A stretch of DNA of 64,000 bases from an uncultured Aquimarina sp. (GCA_947496705.1 CANMDW010000007.1:62001-126000); one strand, 5' to 3'; positions 45,601-54,610 are shown, numbered from the stretch's first letter. The notes: generated by a model not told the origin, from the sequence alone. Program-made: numbers and translations.

Positions 45601-48600
45601 AAAGAGATTTATGAAATTGGAGATGAAGCTTTGGTGAAGTTGAGTTCTGATTCTGAAGACATTACGGTAACCGTAGATATTGAAAAAAATGGTAAGATCA
45701 TAAAAACCCAATTGGTAAAGCTTTCCCAAAGCAGTAAAACGATCAAAATTCCGGTAACCAAAGAAGATCTGGGAGGGTTCTCGGTAAACTATAGTTTTGC
45801 AAACTACAATGGGTATCAAAGTGCAACCCTCATGATTCCTGTGCCCTATGAACCAACAGGACTGAGTATAGAAACCAAAACATTCAGAGATAAATTGCTG
45901 CCCGGGCAAGAAGAAACCTGGAGTTTTACTGTTAAAGGCCCAAAAGGTGATAAGGTCACAGCAGAATTGCTTGCCAGTATGTATGATGCTTCATTAGACC
46001 AATTCAAGCATCACCAATGGTATTTTTACCCTATCTCTAGGCCAACGTATTATACAAGAAGCCAAAGGCAATCTCAAAAAAGTTTTGTAACCCATGCCCT
46101 TGGGTTATATAACAGCAGTGGTTATGGTTATTACTATGACACACAGTATTATGATCGATTAAACTGGTTTGGACTGTATTTTGGGCAATCTGCATTTTAT
46201 GCAAACAGGCTACTCAAAGCACAAAAAAGAGAAAAAGCACGAAAAGGTGAAATGGAAAAGAACGATGGATTCTTACCTCCCTCACCTACTAGGAACGCGT
46301 TGGAACAAGAAGCAGAAAGAGCAGTAGAAGATCTTATTGAGGCTTCAGTAGACGACTCTCCAGAAAAATCTAAAGGGCAAGCAGGAGAAAAGAGGACTAG
46401 TGAGGATAAAGAAATCTCTCTTGAAGGTGTTAAAATACGAAAAAACCTGCAGGAAACTGCCTTTTTCTTTCCGCATTTAACTACCGATGCAGAAGGCAAT
46501 GTAAGTTTTAATTTTACTGCTCCCGAAGCATTGACCCGATGGAAATTACAGCTGCTCGCACATACCAAAGAATTACAGTCTGGTATACAAACTCTTGAAA
46601 CAGTTACACAAAAAGAGCTAATGATTTTACCAAATCCTCCCAGATTTTTGAGAGAAGGCGATAAGATTGTGTTGAGTACAAAAATATCCAATCTGGCTAC
46701 CAAAGATCTATCTGGTGTTGTCGAATTACAATTGTTTGATGCACTAACCAATAAAACAATCGATGCAGAATTAAATAACACCAATAATCGCAAGAATTTT
46801 AAGGTAAAAACCAAAGGAAACACCAACGTCTCATGGGAATTAAAAATTCCCGATAATATACAAACGGTGCAGTATAAGATTGTAGCCAAAGCAGGAGATT
46901 TTTCTGATGGCGAACAAAATGTGCTTCCGGTATTGAGTAATAGAATGCTGGTTACCGAAACCTTACCGATGTGGATTCGCTCAGATCAAACAAAGACGTT
47001 TACGCTGGATAAGCTTAAAAACAACACATCAAAAACCTTAAAACACCATAAGCTTACGTTGGAAATGACTTCCAACCCGGCATGGTATGCGGTACAGGCA
47101 CTTCCCTACTTGATGGAGTTTCCATATGAATGCTCAGAACAGACATTCTCCAGATATTATGCCAATACCCTGGCCAGTCACATAGCAAACTCAAACCCCA
47201 GGATTCAGGAAGTATTTAACCAATGGAAAAATACCGATGCATTATTGAGCAACCTCGAAAAAAACCAGGAACTGAAATCCTTAATGATCCAGGAAACTCC
47301 CTGGCTACGTGATGCCCAGAGTGAGACTGAGCAAAAAAAGAGAATTGCCCTGCTTTTTGATCTTAACAAAATGAACAATGAGCTGCAATCTGCCTTAAAC
47401 AAATTAAGACAAATGCAGTATGGCTCTGGAGGATGGCCATGGTTTAAAGGAGGTCGCGAAAATCGTTTTATCACACAGCATATTGCCACCGGGTTTGGGC
47501 ACTTACAAAAATTGGGTGTTACAGAGTTTGATGGCGATACTAAAAATATGCTGCAAAATGCCATACAATTTCTGGATAAAGAATTTGTACACCAATATAA
47601 AGAGTTAAAAAAGTACTGTGAGATAAACAAGATTAAGATGAGTGATAATCACTTGAGTTATACACAAATACATTACCTATATATGCGTAGCTTCTTTGCC
47701 GATATCAAAAGACCTAAAAATACCAATGAAGCCTGGAACTATTATATGGGGCAATCCAAAAAATATTGGTTAAGCCAAAATCTATATGCAGAGGGAATGC
47801 TGGCTTTGATATTACACCGAAATGACGAAACCTCAACTGCGACAAAGATCATTAGATCTTTAGATGAGCGAAGTGTTACCAATGAAGAGCTAGGTATGTA
47901 CTGGAAATCGAATACAGCTAGCTGGTACTGGTATCAGGCACCTATTGAAACACAATCGTTGATGATCGAAGTCTTTTCTGAAATTGAAAAAGAACCGAAA
48001 CGTACCGAGATTGTGGACAACTTGAAAATTTGGTTACTTAAAAATAAACAGACCAATCGCTGGAAAACTACCAAAGCTACCTCTGATGCTGTGTATGCAC
48101 TTTTATTGCAAGGTAGCGACTGGTTATCGGTAACCGATATGGTAGACATTGTATTGGGTGATCAAAAAATTGATCCCAGCCAGATGGAAGACGTAAAAGT
48201 CGAAGCCGGAACCGGATATTTTAAAACTTCATGGAACCGTGACGAGATACAACCCGATATGGCAACGGCCAAAATTTCGAAAAAAGGAAAAGGTATTGCC
48301 TGGGGTGCCATGTACTGGCAATATTTTGAAGATCTGGATAAAATCACTTCGGCTGAGACACCATTATCTTTGAAGAAAAAACTATTCAAAAAGAAAAATA
48401 CCGATACCGGAGAAGAAATCACCGAGATCACAGATAAAACCAATCTGCAGGTAGGAGATCTGGTTCGGGTGCGCATTGAACTGAGATCTGACCGGGCTAT
48501 GGAGTTTGTGCATATGAAAGACATGAGAGCCTCTGGGTTGGAGCCCATTAATGTGATCTCACAATATAAATGGCAGGATGGTCTTGGCTATTATGAAAGC

Positions 48601-48780
48601 ACCAAAGATGCTTCTACCAACTTTTTTATTGATTATTTACCAAAAGGGGTCTATGTTTTTGAATATGACTTACGCGTCAATAATAAAGGAGATTTCTCAA
48701 ACGGAATCACTACCATACAAAGTATGTATGCTCCAGAATTCTCAAGTCATTCTGAAGGTGTTCGTGTAAAAGTAAATTAA
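42658..48780 (+). CDS. alpha-2-macroglobulin-family protein with thioester motif
   Basis: Large envelope protein of the bacterial alpha-2-macroglobulin family, thought to trap proteases in the periplasm. It has 2040 residues, signal peptide about 1-21 (ending YMNSQ). An N-terminal helical region of about 450 residues is particular to Bacteroidota. The MG2 region has FTDRSIYRPGQTVYFKGI (about residue 593 on), then further MG domains. The A2M domain has ALTRWKLQLLAH, and the thioester site PYECSEQTF has Cys 1492 and Gln 1495 (CxEQ). The helical thioester domain follows with QYGSGGWPWFKGG. It has no lipobox Cys. The start MMKK could be at either Met. Confidence 0.93.
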   Translation: MMKKYIILIIICITNLNYMNSQNNYESQWEKVQGFEQKGLPKSALEVVNTIYETAKKKDNHNQVIKALLYKAKYVLMLEENAQLTIVNELKSEIDLSEFPKRNILESILAKMYWQYFQQNRWKFYNRTKTSQKVDQEDFRTWDLETLFAEVHTYFQKSLQNGVLAQQTDLKAFDEILERAVDSKKYRPTLYDFLHHNALEFYKTPETNITRPSYAFKIDDDDYLKEHTTFVSLNIETKDSLSLQFNALKLYQNLLKFHAKDKEPNALIEANIERIKFIYQNTVVSDKQSKLLGVLLAEKEQFKTHPASSLYDFEIAMLYKEQAASYIPNENETHRWKLKEALALCDATIKKFPDSRGAKSCNVLKKQILHTELQIKTEKYVSINTPGRLLITYKNINKLYFKALSINKQQLASLKKLYKIEEQIKFLNTLETKKTWETEICDEYDYQKHTTEVLLPALEQGSYLILGTISKELSKESMFSHGELQISNLAITETITPSKSIFQIIDRNNGAPIANAKLHLKTKNERGYGKKLNKTLTTDKNGQAFLKVNTYYYDVTITVTHQQDTAYFDGYYINSRYNPYPRQENPYTTFLFTDRSIYRPGQTVYFKGIRMMTEGKDNFKVLANKSSHATLRDVNGQEVKTLNFVTNEYGSFNGEFILPSSGLTGTYTIQTNDHHSIAISVEEYKRPKFETKFEPVTETYKINDTIKLTGIATAYAGSNITDAKVVYRVHRRVQYPRWCYWYPRYTVEPQEITHGETKTDENGNYKINFAAIPDPTVSKENLPVFQYEVTADVTDINGETRSTRTIVNVGYHSMTATVSIPTKIDKSDKSNLITIVTANLNHERIAATGKITIYKLKAPSKPMRARPWKAPDYEGFEEEEFKKLFPHDAFTDEDDYRKWGKDHEVFKASFHTEEDEDKDQLKGVQKIQLSKISHWESGKYVIELFSKDKFGQDVKDLQYFTIFHFKDTSISDNRLFEINTDKEIYEIGDEALVKLSSDSEDITVTVDIEKNGKIIKTQLVKLSQSSKTIKIPVTKEDLGGFSVNYSFANYNGYQSATLMIPVPYEPTGLSIETKTFRDKLLPGQEETWSFTVKGPKGDKVTAELLASMYDASLDQFKHHQWYFYPISRPTYYTRSQRQSQKSFVTHALGLYNSSGYGYYYDTQYYDRLNWFGLYFGQSAFYANRLLKAQKREKARKGEMEKNDGFLPPSPTRNALEQEAERAVEDLIEASVDDSPEKSKGQAGEKRTSEDKEISLEGVKIRKNLQETAFFFPHLTTDAEGNVSFNFTAPEALTRWKLQLLAHTKELQSGIQTLETVTQKELMILPNPPRFLREGDKIVLSTKISNLATKDLSGVVELQLFDALTNKTIDAELNNTNNRKNFKVKTKGNTNVSWELKIPDNIQTVQYKIVAKAGDFSDGEQNVLPVLSNRMLVTETLPMWIRSDQTKTFTLDKLKNNTSKTLKHHKLTLEMTSNPAWYAVQALPYLMEFPYECSEQTFSRYYANTLASHIANSNPRIQEVFNQWKNTDALLSNLEKNQELKSLMIQETPWLRDAQSETEQKKRIALLFDLNKMNNELQSALNKLRQMQYGSGGWPWFKGGRENRFITQHIATGFGHLQKLGVTEFDGDTKNMLQNAIQFLDKEFVHQYKELKKYCEINKIKMSDNHLSYTQIHYLYMRSFFADIKRPKNTNEAWNYYMGQSKKYWLSQNLYAEGMLALILHRNDETSTATKIIRSLDERSVTNEELGMYWKSNTASWYWYQAPIETQSLMIEVFSEIEKEPKRTEIVDNLKIWLLKNKQTNRWKTTKATSDAVYALLLQGSDWLSVTDMVDIVLGDQKIDPSQMEDVKVEAGTGYFKTSWNRDEIQPDMATAKISKKGKGIAWGAMYWQYFEDLDKITSAETPLSLKKKLFKKKNTDTGEEITEITDKTNLQVGDLVRVRIELRSDRAMEFVHMKDMRASGLEPINVISQYKWQDGLGYYESTKDASTNFFIDYLPKGVYVFEYDLRVNNKGDFSNGITTIQSMYAPEFSSHSEGVRVKVN

Positions 48781-48798
48781 GATATCTGATAGTATAGC

Positions 48799-49530
48799 AT
48801 GGGTAAAGAAGCTTTCGTACTTAAAAAAATATGTGAGCACGATCAGGAATGGACAAAGATGTATGTTGAAAAGGGCTCTGATTTAAAATATATTGATGTT
48901 ATTGATTTTGCAGAAGAGTTAATGGATTGCCTGATACATGGTAATAAGCTAAAAGTGATAAAAAAAATATTTGGTAGCATTGAAGAACTATTAATAGCAC
49001 ATGGAGAAGATATTGCTATTACTTCATTTATTATTGCAGGTTTGTTCAACTTGTTACAAAATAAAATGTATCATAGTAATGAATCTTCAGATCTTGTGGA
49101 GCCATACCTGGGAGAAATTTCAAAAAAATATTGGGGTGATTATATTGAAGGATGGACTGGTAAAGGTATCAGAACTATAGATTTGTGGAGAAGGGTACTT
49201 ATTAATGGAAAAATTAATAAATTAGGCGTTGAATTCTTAACTACCAATGACTCATTTCAATTTACAGAACAACAAGCCAAAACAACTTTGGGAGTTCCTC
49301 CTTTAATTGCAGAAACCTTTATTGGATGGAGACATGATGTACAAATTACCGATATGATGGGCTTTTCTCAACCTTATGCTATCATTTCCTTTCATCAACA
49401 GCAAATTTCAAATACACTAACCATTGGTAATTTACTGAAAGGATCCCACAACCAAAGGTTTGTAACCGCTGGAAAGCATTTGGCAATACTTGATATGAAT
49501 ATTTTGGAATCTATAAAGTTTAAAAAATGA
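48799..49530 (+). CDS. protein of unknown function, N-terminus DUF7674-like
   Basis: 243 residues, no signal peptide. The N-terminal part (about 1-115: IDFAEELMDCLIHGNKLKVI, IEELLIAHGEDIAITSFIIA, GLFNLLQNK, VEPYLGEISKKYWGDY) resembles DUF7674, a helical domain seen in cytoplasmic proteins and in candidate immunity proteins. The C-terminal half (LGVPPLIAETFIGWRHDVQI, HNQRFVTAGKHLAILDM) is not recognised. It begins 19 bases after the macroglobulin gene and is probably in the same operon. The family assignment is from memory and moderate. Confidence 0.6.
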   Translation: MGKEAFVLKKICEHDQEWTKMYVEKGSDLKYIDVIDFAEELMDCLIHGNKLKVIKKIFGSIEELLIAHGEDIAITSFIIAGLFNLLQNKMYHSNESSDLVEPYLGEISKKYWGDYIEGWTGKGIRTIDLWRRVLINGKINKLGVEFLTTNDSFQFTEQQAKTTLGVPPLIAETFIGWRHDVQITDMMGFSQPYAIISFHQQQISNTLTIGNLLKGSHNQRFVTAGKHLAILDMNILESIKFKK

Positions 49531-49555
49531 AACGAACATTAAGAAATTTAAACGT

Positions 49556-50218
49556 ATGAAAAGCAGGATAAAAAAAATACTGCAATATATTGGCGTAACT
49601 TTTCTATTACCTGTTGCATATCTGATCATTTCTTTAATTCTTACATACATTCCTGTAAATACCAAAGATGATTTATCTGAAAAAGATCATATGATTTATC
49701 TAAGTTCTAACGGGGTGCATCTGGAAATCATTTTGGCAAAAAACGATATAGCATCAAATATCCTCGAAGGGGTGAAATATAACGATAATGACTTATTTTT
49801 TTCATTCGGGTGGGGTGATAAAAACTTTTATGTAGAAACACCTACCTGGGCAGATCTTACTTTTATAAACGGTTTCAAGGCGTTATTTTTTAACAGTTCC
49901 ACCCTTATACATGTCACCAGATATACAGAAATTCAACAAAACTGGGTACAAATACATATTAACCGCGATCAACTCGAAAAGATGAATCTATATATCGGTA
50001 ATACCTTTCGATTGGATCCCGGCAACAAAAAAATAATATTACCGGGCTTAGGCTATTATCATAATGATGACTTTTATGAGGCTGTAGGAAATTATACATG
50101 TTTTAATACCTGCAACTCCTGGACCAACAAAGCGCTAAAAGAAAGTGATATAAAAGCATGTTTATGGACACCTTATGATTTCAGGTTACTTACGATGCAT
50201 AAAAATCATGCGCTATAG
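49556..50218 (+). CDS. TIGR02117/DUF2459-family membrane-anchored protein
   Basis: 220 residues with one N-terminal membrane helix (about 12-32: IGVTFLLPVAYLIISLILTYI). The body has SNGVHLEIILAKND, FFSFGWGDKNFYVETPTWADL and a C-terminal CFNTCNSWTNKALKES, which fit the TIGR02117 family. The role of that family is unknown; the conserved His, Cys and Asn suggest a papain-like (NlpC-type) fold, which is an inference. It is the third gene after the macroglobulin, 25 bases downstream of the previous one. Confidence 0.78.
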   Translation: MKSRIKKILQYIGVTFLLPVAYLIISLILTYIPVNTKDDLSEKDHMIYLSSNGVHLEIILAKNDIASNILEGVKYNDNDLFFSFGWGDKNFYVETPTWADLTFINGFKALFFNSSTLIHVTRYTEIQQNWVQIHINRDQLEKMNLYIGNTFRLDPGNKKIILPGLGYYHNDDFYEAVGNYTCFNTCNSWTNKALKESDIKACLWTPYDFRLLTMHKNHAL

Positions 50219-50343
50219 AGTGAACTCACGATGAGTTCTACATAAAAAAGATCTATGAGGTGTAGACCTAGAGAAAAATCAATTTTCATTTAGATAGAGA
50301 TGAAATTCTATATAGATGCAAATTTATCTCCATCTAGATACAA

Positions 50344-50395
50344 TTTTGCCCTCTGGGAGCATCAGTATTTATCAGGCTTCCCAGAGGGCAAAAAA
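50344..50395. terminator. bidirectional intrinsic terminator
   Basis: Perfect 11-bp stem GCCCTCTGGGA / TCCCAGAGGGC, preceded by TTTT and followed by AAAAAA, so both strands read stem plus T-run. It serves the convergent TIGR02117 and fasciclin genes. Confidence 0.88.
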
Positions 50396-50468
50396 CAGTA
50401 GGTCTCGTATCTTTGAGACCTGTCAGGTTTTAAAAAAGTAACTCGTACTTTAATTATATATAAACATA

Positions 50469-51074
50469 CTATTTCTTAGGCATCATCACTGCGTCGATAG
50501 TATGCATCAAACCGTTAGAAGCTTCGACATCTGTAGTGATCAATTTACCACCATTGCCCATTTCATCAATCAGAAATACACTACCTCCTTTTAATGTAGC
50601 CGTAAGTTTTTTTCCTCCCAGAGTTTTTAGACTAACACTACCTCTGCCTTCATCAATTGCATGTATAATATCCTTTTCGTTAATTTGGCTAGGTATGATA
50701 TGATAATTCAAAATACCGGTCAGATAGTCCTTATTATCCTCTTGCAACAATTTTTCTACTACTCCCTCAGAAAATTGCTCAAATGCATTATTAATAGGGG
50801 CAAATATCGTAAAAGGCCCTTCAGTATTCAGTTTTTCTTTTAATTCTGTGGCTTTAATGGCAGATGCAAGTGTAGAAAACCCCTTGTCACTTTGTGTAAG
50901 TTTTGCAATAGTAGTTATCGTTTTTGTTGTCTGCTCTTTTGACTCTTTCAAATTTTGAGCAATCAATTTTTCATCCTTATTTTGAAAAATATCTTCTATT
51001 CTAAATTCATTGCAAGCGGTAAGTAGCAATAATCCGGATAAGGCAAAAGTGTTCAATACATTTCTTATTCTCAT
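50469..51074 (-). CDS. fasciclin-domain lipoprotein
   Basis: 201 residues. The lipoprotein signal peptide ends ALSGLLLLTAC. A single fasciclin (FAS1) domain spans about 60-200: FSTLASAIKATELKEKLN, the H1 motif GPFTIFAPINNAFEQF, the central LTGILNYHIIPSQI (YH motif) and the C-terminal ITTDVEASNGLMHTIDAVMM (H2). FAS1 proteins mediate surface adhesion. It is transcribed alone, convergent with the macroglobulin cluster. Confidence 0.93.
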   Translation of the reverse strand: MRIRNVLNTFALSGLLLLTACNEFRIEDIFQNKDEKLIAQNLKESKEQTTKTITTIAKLTQSDKGFSTLASAIKATELKEKLNTEGPFTIFAPINNAFEQFSEGVVEKLLQEDNKDYLTGILNYHIIPSQINEKDIIHAIDEGRGSVSLKTLGGKKLTATLKGGSVFLIDEMGNGGKLITTDVEASNGLMHTIDAVMMPKK

Positions 51075-51426
51075 GTTGATGGTTTTAGTTTTAGTTTTGT
51101 TGGATCTTTAAACAACGTAACCTGATCGTTTTGCTTTGGTAAACTTTGGTTAAATAAATATTAAAAAAATGTTAACTAGTAATATGCCAGAGTCATTTAG
51201 ATGAGTGCTAAAAATGTGCTCTAAGCATCATTTTAGTTTTTATATTAACTGTAGTAAACAGGTTTTTACAGCCAACAGAACAATCATTAGAAATTAACTC
51301 ATTTGTCTGAAAAAAAGGATATGGTGTACCTTGGTTTCAAATCATATGAAGTACATTAGAGATTCAAAAAAACATTTTGGTGAACGTTGCCTCACACATC
51401 ACACAACACATATCAAGACATTATGA
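51075..51426. other. gene-free 352 bases upstream of the monooxygenase remnant
   Basis: It should hold the promoter of the fasciclin gene. No open frame of note is present. The missing N-terminal part of the flavin monooxygenase is not recognisable here in any frame. Confidence 0.5.
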
Positions 51427-51906
51427 TTGCTATTAGCGGTAGCAACTAGTAACCCCAACCAAAATGACAACATTTCCACCTTAAAAAGTGATCTTTTGGG
51501 TATGTTTTCAGAATTTCATCCATTGGTAGGTACGTTGATTTCAAACATCTCAACAGGTCGTATCATAAGAAATGACATCTATGATCTGCAACCTTTAAAA
51601 CAATGGCCTCGGGATAATATATGCCTTATAGGCGATGCTTGCCATTGTGTCACTCCAGATATGGGACAAGGAGGAGCACAAGCTATTGAAGATGCTTACT
51701 ATTTATCTAACTTGATAGCTAAAGAACAACATACTTTAAATGCATTTCCAAAATTTCAGAAAAAAAGATATAAAAAAGTTAATGCTATAGTCAAGCAATA
51801 CAGAAAAATAGCGCATTGGAAATATGGTAAAAGCTTTGGAAAATATCTTTTTATCACGAAATCAGACCTGACAGGTTTTAAAAACCTGTCAGGTCTTGAT
51901 TGTTAG
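51427..51906 (+). pseudogene. C-terminal remnant of an FAD-dependent monooxygenase
   Basis: About 135 residues of a group A flavoprotein monooxygenase: WPRDNICLIGDACHCVTPDM and GQGGAQAIEDAYYLSNLI form the FAD ribityl-binding GD motif, which normally lies near residue 280 of about 380. The N-terminal GxGxxG and the DG motif are missing, and an in-frame TGA precedes the only possible start, a TTG. The last 22 residues are encoded by the 66-base dispersed repeat (51834-51899), so the 3' end is also altered. Not expected to be active. Confidence 0.85.
51834..51899. repeat. 66-base dispersed repeat, copy 2
   Basis: 64 of 66 bases match 1433-1498. Here the palindromic tail is nearly perfect: GACCTGACAGGTTTT / AAAACCTGTCAGGTC around one base. 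It begins inside the monooxygenase remnant. Confidence 0.78.
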
Positions 51907-52075
51907 TGTTTTAGATTTTTAAAACGTCGTTCTCTCTTCATTTTTTAATAAACTTCCGGATACTTCTGAGATGAAATAATTGTTCTATCCATAAAACAGC
52001 TTCATCTTTAACCTTCTATTAAGCAATTTCTTTTATTAAAATTTTTAAATTTGAGCTACTTCAACTAGTGCAACT

Positions 52076-52396
52076 ATGGAAAAGAAAGACTGGTCACAAT
52101 TAACATTGATCAACAATGCAGATCACCCCAAAAAGCGTTTTGAAATACACGTAGAAGGCCAGACAGCATTCATCGAATATATCCTGGCTAAGGGCAACGC
52201 TATCTACCTGACCCATACCGAAGTCCCGAGGTCTTTAGAAGGTAATGGATTGGGAAGTGCCATCATAAAGAAGACTTTGGATCATGTTAGAGAGAAGGGA
52301 TATGATTTAGTTCCTCTGTGTCCTTTTGTGGCGGGGTATCTCAAAAAACATCCCGAATCTGCAAAAGGAATTCTGAAAAAAGGATATTCTGTATAA
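52076..52396 (+). CDS. YjdJ-type GNAT-fold N-acetyltransferase
   Basis: 106 residues, the short COG2388 class of GNAT proteins. The pattern FIEYILAKGNAIYLTHTEVP, then the acetyl-CoA loop EGNGLGSAIIKKTLDHVREK, and the C-terminal LVPLCPFVAGYLKKHPE with the conserved Cys-Pro-F, matches the family. The acceptor is unknown. It converges with obg, with 9 bases between stop codons. Confidence 0.9.
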   Translation: MEKKDWSQLTLINNADHPKKRFEIHVEGQTAFIEYILAKGNAIYLTHTEVPRSLEGNGLGSAIIKKTLDHVREKGYDLVPLCPFVAGYLKKHPESAKGILKKGYSV

Positions 52397-52405
52397 AAAG
52401 AACTC

Positions 52406-53404
52406 CTAGGCGTTCAACATCTGCCAAAGGGTATCCTTTAACTCTTGCAGTCCCTGCTGCGCTACTGAAGAAATAAACAAATAAGGAGCATTGAGTTGTT
52501 GATCGAGCTCTATTTTTAATTCTTTCTTTAATTCATCATCCAGCATATCACATTTGGAAATGGCAATAAGCCGTTCTTTATCCAATAGATCGGGATTATA
52601 ACGACGTAATTCATCCAGTAAGATCTCATACTGTTTGTTGATATCGGGAGCATCTGCAGGAATTAAGAACAGTAAGGTAGAATTACGTTCGATATGACGT
52701 AAAAAACGATGTCCGATACCTTTCCCTTCTGCTGCTCCTTCTATAATACCAGGAATATCTGCCATGACAAAGGTTTGAAAATCCCGATACGCTACGATGC
52801 CCAGGTTGGGCTTTAATGTGGTAAACTCATAATCTGCAATTTTGGGTTTTGCAGCAGTAATTACCGATAATAAGGTAGATTTTCCTGCATTAGGAAATCC
52901 TACCAGTCCAACATCGGCCAGTATTTTAAGTTCCAGAGTAATATCATGTTGCTGGCCTTCTATTCCGGGTTGCGCATAACGAGGAGTTTGATTTTTAGCA
53001 CTTTTAAAATGCCAATTTCCCCGGCCGCCCATTCCGCCTTCTGCCACAATGTATTCTTCTCCTGCTTCGGTAATCTCTTTAATGATGTTTTGAGTTTCGG
53101 TATCGCGAATTATTGTTCCTAATGGCACATCTACATAAACATCTTCTCCATCGGCCCCTGTACTTCTGTTTTTACTGCCATGCCCTCCATGTTCTGCCCT
53201 AAAATGGCGCTTGAATTTGAGATGATACAGGGTCCACATATTGGGATTTGCACGTATAATGATATGGCCACCACGCCCCCCATCACCGCCATCAGGACCT
53301 CCTTTGGTAATATATTTCTCACGATGCAGGTGTACAGAACCCTTACCTCCGTTTCCGGAGGATACATGTACCTTTACGTAATCTACAAAATTCCCTTCTG
53401 TCAT
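52406..53404 (-). CDS. obg: GTPase Obg/CgtA
   Basis: Essential GTPase in late 50S assembly and stress control. It has 332 residues from the ATG at 53404 (MTEGNFVDYVKVHVSSGNGG, the glycine-rich Obg fold with GGPDGGDGGRGG). The G domain has GFPNAGKSTLLSV, FTTLKPNLGIV, ADIPGIIEGAAEGKGIG and AISKCDML. The frame is open 25 codons further up, but that part is translated repeat sequence (see the ...GMTGKRG stretch) and is not Obg-like. The C-terminal OCT domain of some homologues is absent, as usual in this phylum. Confidence 0.97.
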   Translation of the reverse strand: MTEGNFVDYVKVHVSSGNGGKGSVHLHREKYITKGGPDGGDGGRGGHIIIRANPNMWTLYHLKFKRHFRAEHGGHGSKNRSTGADGEDVYVDVPLGTIIRDTETQNIIKEITEAGEEYIVAEGGMGGRGNWHFKSAKNQTPRYAQPGIEGQQHDITLELKILADVGLVGFPNAGKSTLLSVITAAKPKIADYEFTTLKPNLGIVAYRDFQTFVMADIPGIIEGAAEGKGIGHRFLRHIERNSTLLFLIPADAPDINKQYEILLDELRRYNPDLLDKERLIAISKCDMLDDELKKELKIELDQQLNAPYLFISSVAQQGLQELKDTLWQMLNA

Positions 53405-53503
53405 GCCTCGTTTTCCTGTCATCCCAACCGGTAAAGGCAAGGACCTTATTAATATTAATCTGATTTCAGTTTGAAACATCCCGGCAAAGGCTGGGACGAT
53501 ACA

Positions 53504-54610
53504 CTAAAGTTTGTCTATCACTTGACTTAATCTCTCTGTAATCTCTTCAATGCCTCCTACTCCATCAACTCCAAAGTATTTATCTTGTTTTTGATAGTAA
53601 TTCTTTAAGATTGCAGTTTCGTCATAATATACTTTGATACGATTGCGTATCACTCCTTCATCGGCATCATCGGGACGTCCCGACGTTTTTCCTCTTTCGA
53701 GTAATCGTTGTACCAATACCTCATCATCAACTTCAAGAGCCACCATTGCACTTACTTCAGAGCCTTTTGACACCAACAATTCTGCTAACGAATCTGCCTG
53801 CGCTTCGGTTCTGGGAAACCCATCAAAAATAAAACCTTTGGCATCTGGATTTTTATCTACTTCGGCATTAAGCATATCAATAGTCACCTTATCTGGTACT
53901 AATTGTCCTTTATCAATATAAGATTTTGCCAATGTACCTAAGGCTGTTGCATTCTTTATATTATATCTGAAAACATCGCCTGTAGAGATATGAATTAGAT
54001 CATACTTTTGTTTTAAAACTTCTGCCTGTGTACCTTTTCCTGCTCCTGGTGGGCCAAATAACACCAAATTTGTCATACTGTTTGATTTTAATTGATAAAC
54101 CTCTGTAAGATTTCGACCTAATCCGTCATAATCGAGCCCGTATCCTACAATAAATCGATCAGGGATTTCGATCCCAAAATAATCTATATTAATTTGTTTA
54201 GTATATGCTGCCGATTTAAAGAACAGCGTAGCTATTTTAAGTTCTTTACACCCTTTTTCTTTTATTATCCTGGATAATACTTCTATGGTATTACCAGTGT
54301 CAATAATATCTTCTAACACTACTACGGTTCTGTCTGATACCTCAACATCCAATCCAATCAATTCCCTGACCTGATGTGTAGTTTGGGTTCCCTGATAGGA
54401 AGACAGCTTTACAAAACTCACTTCACAATCATACTTAAATCGTTTCAGTATTTCGGAAGTAAACATAAAGGCACCATTTAACACCCCAATAAACAAAGGG
54501 TTTTTATTCTTAAGATCCTGGTTTAACACGACAGACAACTCCTCGATTGCTACTGTTATGCTATCTTCAGCAATAAAAGGAACAAATTGTAAATCGTGCA
54601 GTCTTATCAT
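53504..54610 (-). CDS. fused hypoxanthine phosphoribosyltransferase / adenylate kinase
   Basis: A 368-residue single frame joining two purine enzymes. Residues about 1-176 are a hypoxanthine-guanine phosphoribosyltransferase (FIGVLNGAFMFTSEI and the PRPP motif VVVLEDIIDTGNTIEVL). Residues 179-368 are a short-LID adenylate kinase (LFGPPGAGKGTQAEVL, FIFDGFPRTEAQA, ERGKTSGRPDDADEGVI). Residue 179 is Met (54076), where a stand-alone Adk would start, so internal initiation is possible. There is no stop between the halves. A TATCTTTG box at 54661-54654 fits a promoter. The pair links base salvage to nucleotide interconversion. Confidence 0.93.
   Translation of the reverse strand: MIRLHDLQFVPFIAEDSITVAIEELSVVLNQDLKNKNPLFIGVLNGAFMFTSEILKRFKYDCEVSFVKLSSYQGTQTTHQVRELIGLDVEVSDRTVVVLEDIIDTGNTIEVLSRIIKEKGCKELKIATLFFKSAAYTKQINIDYFGIEIPDRFIVGYGLDYDGLGRNLTEVYQLKSNSMTNLVLFGPPGAGKGTQAEVLKQKYDLIHISTGDVFRYNIKNATALGTLAKSYIDKGQLVPDKVTIDMLNAEVDKNPDAKGFIFDGFPRTEAQADSLAELLVSKGSEVSAMVALEVDDEVLVQRLLERGKTSGRPDDADEGVIRNRIKVYYDETAILKNYYQKQDKYFGVDGVGGIEEITERLSQVIDKL

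Noticed and set aside
50222..50238. 17-bp palindrome GAACTCA-CGA-TGAGTTC as a minimal copy of the GAACTCAT element
   Set aside because: Only 7 bases of each arm match and the outer flanks (AGT, TAC) are not duplicated; it could be chance.
53405..53479. Twenty-five-codon N-terminal extension of obg
   Set aside because: The Obg fold begins at the ATG at 53404; the upstream part is translated repeat-like sequence.
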